Part shown: piece after piece, positions 6,128 to 9,694 of the stretch
Layout: each line of letters begins with the position of its first letter
Position numbering within the stretch: position 1 is the stretch's first letter
From: Clostridia bacterium
GTDB lineage: Bacteria > Bacillota_A > Clostridia > Christensenellales > UBA1242
Direction of reading: 5' to 3'
DNA length: 9,694 nt
NCBI GenBank assembly: GCA_028701635.1
Contig: JAQVQJ010000038.1
Location: 1 to 9,694 of the forward strand
Program-made: the position numbers and the translations under genes
Notes under the pieces: model-generated
The model's database searches: none
What the model saw: the letters and a program-made list of their open reading frames with translations, nothing else
What the model was told of the DNA's origin: nothing

Positions 6128-8506
6128 CTATCTTAATTTTGCTCCGTTTTCTTTTTCTTGCATAACAATTACTCTTGTAACAATCTTTGATATTTCTTCT
6201 TCGTTAAGTGTTTTTTCAGGCTGTTTGATTTGTAATTTTATAGCAACACTTTTAAATCCTTCCCCTATTTGATTTCCTTCGTAAATATCGAAAATATAAG
6301 CATTTTCAATTTCATTTTTGAAATTCTTTTTTATTATTCCCAATAATGAAGAAGCTGTAACATCTTTGTTAACAATCAACGCAATATCCCTTTCAATATT
6401 AGGAAATTTTGGAGGTGCAACTACAAATCTATACTCCGGATTTTTTGTCAAAATATACGACAAATCAATTTCTGCAATATATACATCCTTTACGATTTCA
6501 AACCTCTCTAGTACAACAGGGTGAACTTTCCCAATAATACCGATTTTTTTATTATGAAGATAGATATCTGCAGTAACTCCCGGATGCAAAAATTCATTTT
6601 TTGAAGAGCGATATTCTAATGTAATATTCATTGCTTGTAAAATTTTATCTAGGCTATTTTTTAAAGTATAGAAATCCTCTCCTTCGCTACATACTGAAAG
6701 ACATAAAAAGTTTGTTTCATTTGGTAGTTCTATTAAAGGAAGGGCTTTAGGTAAAAATACTCTTGCTAATTCAAATAAATACAAGTCCTTATTTCCAATC
6801 TTTTGATTATATGAAATTGCACTTAATGCAGCTGGCACAAGGCTCTTTCTCATAATGCTATATTCTAACCCTATTGGGTTTGCAAGTTTTATAAACTCAT
6901 TTGGATTTTGATTTAAATTTTCAATTATTTTTGGAGAAATAAACTGATAAGAAATCATTTCATTAAACCCTTCGGCTGCAGTTGCAACCTTTATTGTGTC
7001 AATATTTTTTTGGCTTAATAATTTTTCTCCAATTGGTTGGAAAGCAGTTGTTGTATTATCTGTTTTTATATTGTTTAGTCCATAGATTCTTCCAACTTCT
7101 TCGCAGATATCACATTCTCTTTCGATATCTGTTCTATAATCTGGTATATATGATGTTAATATGCCATTTTTTTCAGTTGTTTCTATTCCCAAACGATTTA
7201 AAATTGAAACCATTTCTTTAGCTGAAACATCTAGTGCTAATCTTTCATTAATTCTACTAACTTCGCTTTTTACAATAATTGTTTCTGGGCTATTCTCGTA
7301 AACATCATAAGAAATCTCATTTATTTTTCCAGCTTTCAACATTGAAATTAAATTCAATGCTCTTTTCATTCCTAACTCGGCACTATTAAAATAAACGCCT
7401 TTTGAAAATCTTACCGAAGAATCGCTACTTAATCCAATCGCATGTGATGTTCTTCTAATATTCGCATAATTAAAAACTGCACTTTCTAATAAAACATCTT
7501 TAGTTTCTGGGTATGTTCCACTTTCTTTTCCGCCAATAATTCCAGCAATAACTAGTGGCTTATCTGTATCTGCAATTACAAGATTAGAAGATTCTAATTT
7601 ATAAACTTTCCCATCAAGTGCTTTGATATTTTCTCCACTTTTCGCTGCCCTAATAAACAATTGTTTTCCATCAATTTTATCCATATCAAACGCATGCATT
7701 GGTTGCCCAATTTCTAGTAAAACATAATTAGTAATATCAACTAAAAGATTATGCGGAGTATGATCCAACAATTTTAGTCTTTTTTGCATCCAAGTAGGAG
7801 ATTCTCCATTTTTTATATTTTCAACAATAGTTCCAATATATCTATTGCAAAGGTCAAAATTTTCAACCTTTATATAAACTTTTTTGTCTAATTTCTCAGT
7901 AGTATAGGAAACATCAACTTCCTTTAATGGTCTTTTAGTTAATGCTGAAATCTCTCTCGCAATCCCTAAAATACTATTACAATCAGGTCTATTTGGAAGA
8001 ACATTAACATCTAAAACAATTTCGTTTAATCCCAACACTTCTGCCATTGGTGTTCCCGGTATAACATCATTTTTTAGTATTAATAATCCATAAGTTTCTG
8101 CCCCTTTATAAATAGTATTATCTATTCCTAATTCATCTCCACCACAGAACATACCGTTAGATTCTGCACCTCTAATTACATTATTTTTTATAGAGACTCC
8201 ACATGGTAAATTTGCACCATCTAATGCCAAAGGAACAAGATCTCCCTCTTTCATATTGGTTGCACCTGTTACAACTTGTAAACCTTTACCGTTACCAATG
8301 TCAGTTTGGCAAATTACAAGTTTGTCGGCATTGGGGTGTTTTTTAATTTGGACTATTTTTGCCGCAATAACATTTTCCAATCCTTTCGCCTTGTCAATAA
8401 TTTCTTCAATTTCAAACCCGGAATCTGTTAACAATTTACCAATTTCTTTAACCTCAATCCCTTCAATATCAACAAAATCATTAATCCATGATAATAATAC
8501 TTTCAT
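6128..8506 (-). CDS. pheT: Phenylalanyl-tRNA synthetase beta subunit
   Basis: The 792-residue product is the beta subunit of the heterotetrameric class II enzyme that charges tRNA-Phe; it binds the tRNA and edits mischarged tyrosine. Length is close to the usual 790-805. The N-terminal SWINDFVDI and the EMAP/tRNA-binding OB fold (about 40-150, with HPNADKLVICQTDIG and VVTGATNM) are present. So are VLPNRPDCNSILGIARE (169-185), the B3/B4 editing domain (about 205-370, with NLLVDITNYVLLEIGQPMHAFD), SSVRFSKG (363-370), the B5 domain (about 405-480, with ECDICEEVGRIYGLNNI), and a C-terminal ferredoxin-fold anticodon-binding domain from about residue 700 (FPNIERDIALIV). Start ATG has GGAG six bases upstream. 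It follows pheS by 20 bases and is clearly co-transcribed. No truncation or missing domain is seen. Confidence 0.97.
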   Translation of the reverse strand: MKVLLSWINDFVDIEGIEVKEIGKLLTDSGFEIEEIIDKAKGLENVIAAKIVQIKKHPNADKLVICQTDIGNGKGLQVVTGATNMKEGDLVPLALDGANLPCGVSIKNNVIRGAESNGMFCGGDELGIDNTIYKGAETYGLLILKNDVIPGTPMAEVLGLNEIVLDVNVLPNRPDCNSILGIAREISALTKRPLKEVDVSYTTEKLDKKVYIKVENFDLCNRYIGTIVENIKNGESPTWMQKRLKLLDHTPHNLLVDITNYVLLEIGQPMHAFDMDKIDGKQLFIRAAKSGENIKALDGKVYKLESSNLVIADTDKPLVIAGIIGGKESGTYPETKDVLLESAVFNYANIRRTSHAIGLSSDSSVRFSKGVYFNSAELGMKRALNLISMLKAGKINEISYDVYENSPETIIVKSEVSRINERLALDVSAKEMVSILNRLGIETTEKNGILTSYIPDYRTDIERECDICEEVGRIYGLNNIKTDNTTTAFQPIGEKLLSQKNIDTIKVATAAEGFNEMISYQFISPKIIENLNQNPNEFIKLANPIGLEYSIMRKSLVPAALSAISYNQKIGNKDLYLFELARVFLPKALPLIELPNETNFLCLSVCSEGEDFYTLKNSLDKILQAMNITLEYRSSKNEFLHPGVTADIYLHNKKIGIIGKVHPVVLERFEIVKDVYIAEIDLSYILTKNPEYRFVVAPPKFPNIERDIALIVNKDVTASSLLGIIKKNFKNEIENAYIFDIYEGNQIGEGFKSVAIKLQIKQPEKTLNEEEISKIVTRVIVMQEKENGAKLR

Positions 8507-8526
8507 CTTCTTCTCCGCCTTTTATC

Positions 8527-9549
8527 CTATTTAAACTGCCTTAAAAATCTAACATCGTGTTCGAACATCATTCTCGCAAATGGTATCTTATATCTCATTT
8601 TTGGAAATCTATCAAATCCAAATCCAAAAGCAAAACCAGAATATTTTTTACTATCAATTCCATTTAATTCCAAAACTTTTGGGTGTATCATTCCTGCCCC
8701 AAGAATTTCATATCCTCCGGTGTTTTTACAAGCAGAACAACCTTTACCATTACAAATATTACAAGTTGCATCAACTTCAACACTTGGTTCAGTAAATGGG
8801 AAAAATGAGGCACGAAATCTTGTTTTCGAGTCATTTCCAAGATATTTTTTTAAAATTATTTCAATTGTATTTTTCAAGTCAGCCATACTTACTTTTTCAT
8901 CAATATAAATTCCTTCAACTTGATAAAAAGCAGGAGTATGAGTTGCATCAATTTCATCTTTTCTAAAAACTCTACCCATACTATAAACTTTAAATGGCGG
9001 TTTTATATTTTCCATTGCACGAGGTTGAGTGTTGGATGTTTGTGTTCTTAAAAGTATGTCATTTGTTATGAAGTATGTGTCTTGCATATCTCTTGTTGGG
9101 TGATCTTTTGGTATGTTTACGAGTTCAAAATTGTATTTATCATATTCCATTTCTGGACCATCAATTTGCGAAAATCCAAGCCCATTTAAAATTTCGCTCA
9201 TTCTCATTAAGTCAATAGTGATAGGGTGTAAACTGCCCCTTTGTCTACAAGGTTTATCAAGCGTAACATCAATTTTTTCATTTACTAATTTTGCGTTGAT
9301 AACTTCTGCATTTAATTTTGTTTCAATATTACTTATTGAGCCTTCAATAAAAGTTCTCACTTCATTAACAAGAACACCAATTTTAGGTCTATCTTCCTGA
9401 CTAACCTCTCTCATTTCACGCATAACTTCTGTCAAAGCGCCTTGCTTTCCCGCATATTTAACTCTAAAAGCATTTAACTGCTCTAAATTGTTAATATTCT
9501 TAATCTCTTTTATTGCATTTTCTTTAATCTGTAATAATTTTTCTTCCAT
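8527..9549 (-). CDS. pheS: Phenylalanyl-tRNA synthetase alpha subunit
   Basis: This 340-residue protein is the catalytic alpha subunit: it activates Phe with ATP and transfers it to tRNA-Phe. Residues 1-90 form the N-terminal helical coiled-coil. The class II core follows: HPITIDLMRMSEIL (108-121), DHPTRDMQDTYF (149-160), RTQTSNTQPRAM (168-179), GRVFRKDEIDATHTPAFYQVEG (192-213, motif 2), FFPFTEPSVEVD (249-260, Phe pocket) and GFAFGFGFDRF (305-315, motif 3). A four-cysteine cluster CNIC...CSAC (263, 266, 271, 274) precedes GAGMIHPKVL. Related PheS proteins have a similar Cys-rich turn. Start ATG has AAGGGG five bases upstream and a promoter beyond. It is first of the pheS-pheT pair; the cysteine desulfurase may be read through from it. 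Confidence 0.97.
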   Translation of the reverse strand: MEEKLLQIKENAIKEIKNINNLEQLNAFRVKYAGKQGALTEVMREMREVSQEDRPKIGVLVNEVRTFIEGSISNIETKLNAEVINAKLVNEKIDVTLDKPCRQRGSLHPITIDLMRMSEILNGLGFSQIDGPEMEYDKYNFELVNIPKDHPTRDMQDTYFITNDILLRTQTSNTQPRAMENIKPPFKVYSMGRVFRKDEIDATHTPAFYQVEGIYIDEKVSMADLKNTIEIILKKYLGNDSKTRFRASFFPFTEPSVEVDATCNICNGKGCSACKNTGGYEILGAGMIHPKVLELNGIDSKKYSGFAFGFGFDRFPKMRYKIPFARMMFEHDVRFLRQFK

Positions 9550-9585
9550 TTCTTCCCCTTATGCAAAACTTTGTTATTACGATAA

Positions 9586-9614
9586 AATATATCACTTATT
9601 CCCTATCTTTGCAA
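9586..9614 (-). promoter_or_regulatory. Promoter of pheS-pheT (extended -10)
   Basis: Minus-strand -35 box TTGCAA (9609-9614, 4 of 6), 17-base spacer, -10 box TATATT (9586-9591, 5 of 6) with an upstream TGA giving the extended -10 TG. Predicted start near 9579 leaves a leader of about 30 bases. That is much too short for a T-box riboswitch, the common control of pheS-pheT in Bacillota. Confidence 0.7.
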
Positions 9615-9617
9615 ACA

Positions 9618-9630
9618 AAATTTGAAATTT
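9618..9630. promoter_or_regulatory. Palindrome between divergent -35 boxes
   Basis: AAATTTGAAATTT is a perfect palindrome around a central base. It sits exactly between the -35 box of the pheS promoter (9614) and that of the rightward promoter (9635). The position would suit a repressor or activator acting on both. In DNA this AT-rich it may be chance. Confidence 0.25.
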
Positions 9631-9634
9631 AGTA

Positions 9635-9663
9635 TTGACTTCCTTACAAAAAGAAATTATACT
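9635..9663 (+). promoter_or_regulatory. Rightward promoter divergent from pheS
   Basis: TTGACT (9635-9640, 5 of 6), 17-base spacer, TATACT (9658-9663, 5 of 6). The predicted start is near 9670, at the very beginning of the GAGG ribosome binding site. The gene or RNA it serves lies mostly beyond the right edge. Confidence 0.7.
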
Positions 9664-9669
9664 TCTCTT

Positions 9670-9693
9670 GAGGTAATAAAAATGAATTTTTAA
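9670..9693 (+). other. Ribosome binding site plus three-codon frame (Met-Asn-Phe-stop)
   Basis: GAGG (9670-9673) is followed eight bases later by ATG (9682-9684), then AAT, TTT and TAA. The signals for starting translation are good, yet the frame closes at once. It could be a minimal leader peptide, a chance ATG ahead of the true gene outside the window, or part of a regulatory RNA. The window ends one base later, so this cannot be settled here. Confidence 0.35.
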
Positions 9694-9694
9694 A

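Overview
This is an AT-rich bacterial window with tightly packed genes, nearly all on the minus strand. Most of these genes have purine-rich ribosome binding sites of the AAGGAG/AGGGG type. The gene set is pheS-pheT, a group I cysteine desulfurase, a small clostridial-type 2[4Fe-4S] ferredoxin, an MreB-family protein, and a small secreted protein with a GHxCIHF core. Together these point to a Bacillota (Clostridia-like) genome, possibly an uncultured lineage. Tryptophan is encoded by TGG, and the frames read cleanly with the standard code.

Layout, right to left along the minus strand. At 9549-6128 lies pheS-pheT, encoding both subunits of phenylalanyl-tRNA synthetase. A good sigma-A-type promoter sits about 40 bases upstream, with a leader too short for a T-box. 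A second promoter (9635-9663) fires the opposite way out of the window and is followed by a good ribosome binding site and a three-codon frame. A 97-base gap (6031-6127) carries a short repeat of the CATTGCGAGG...GGCAATCC type. The cysteine desulfurase gene follows (6030-4873).

A strong extended -10 promoter (4819-4847) then starts a four-gene operon: 2[4Fe-4S] ferredoxin, Ppx/GppA-like protein, HtrA-like lipoprotein protease, MreB-like protein. Gaps are 8-11 bases, with the stop codons next to or inside the next ribosome binding site. This operon is the most unusual part of the window. Its two actin-fold members have both lost conserved nucleotide-site residues, and the Ppx-like protein has also lost its HD metal-binding signature. 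The protease between them keeps an intact His-Asp-Ser triad. This looks like a scaffold or sensing pathway with one active enzyme outside the membrane and two apparent pseudoenzymes in the cytoplasm. The function is inferred and unproven.

At the left end a small exported protein (151-786, plus strand) converges on the operon. It is divergent from the start of a probable membrane carrier running off the left edge (81-1, minus). A perfect 13-bp inverted repeat places the start codon of the exported protein in a hairpin loop.

No rRNA, tRNA, CRISPR array, transposase or clear intrinsic terminator was seen.
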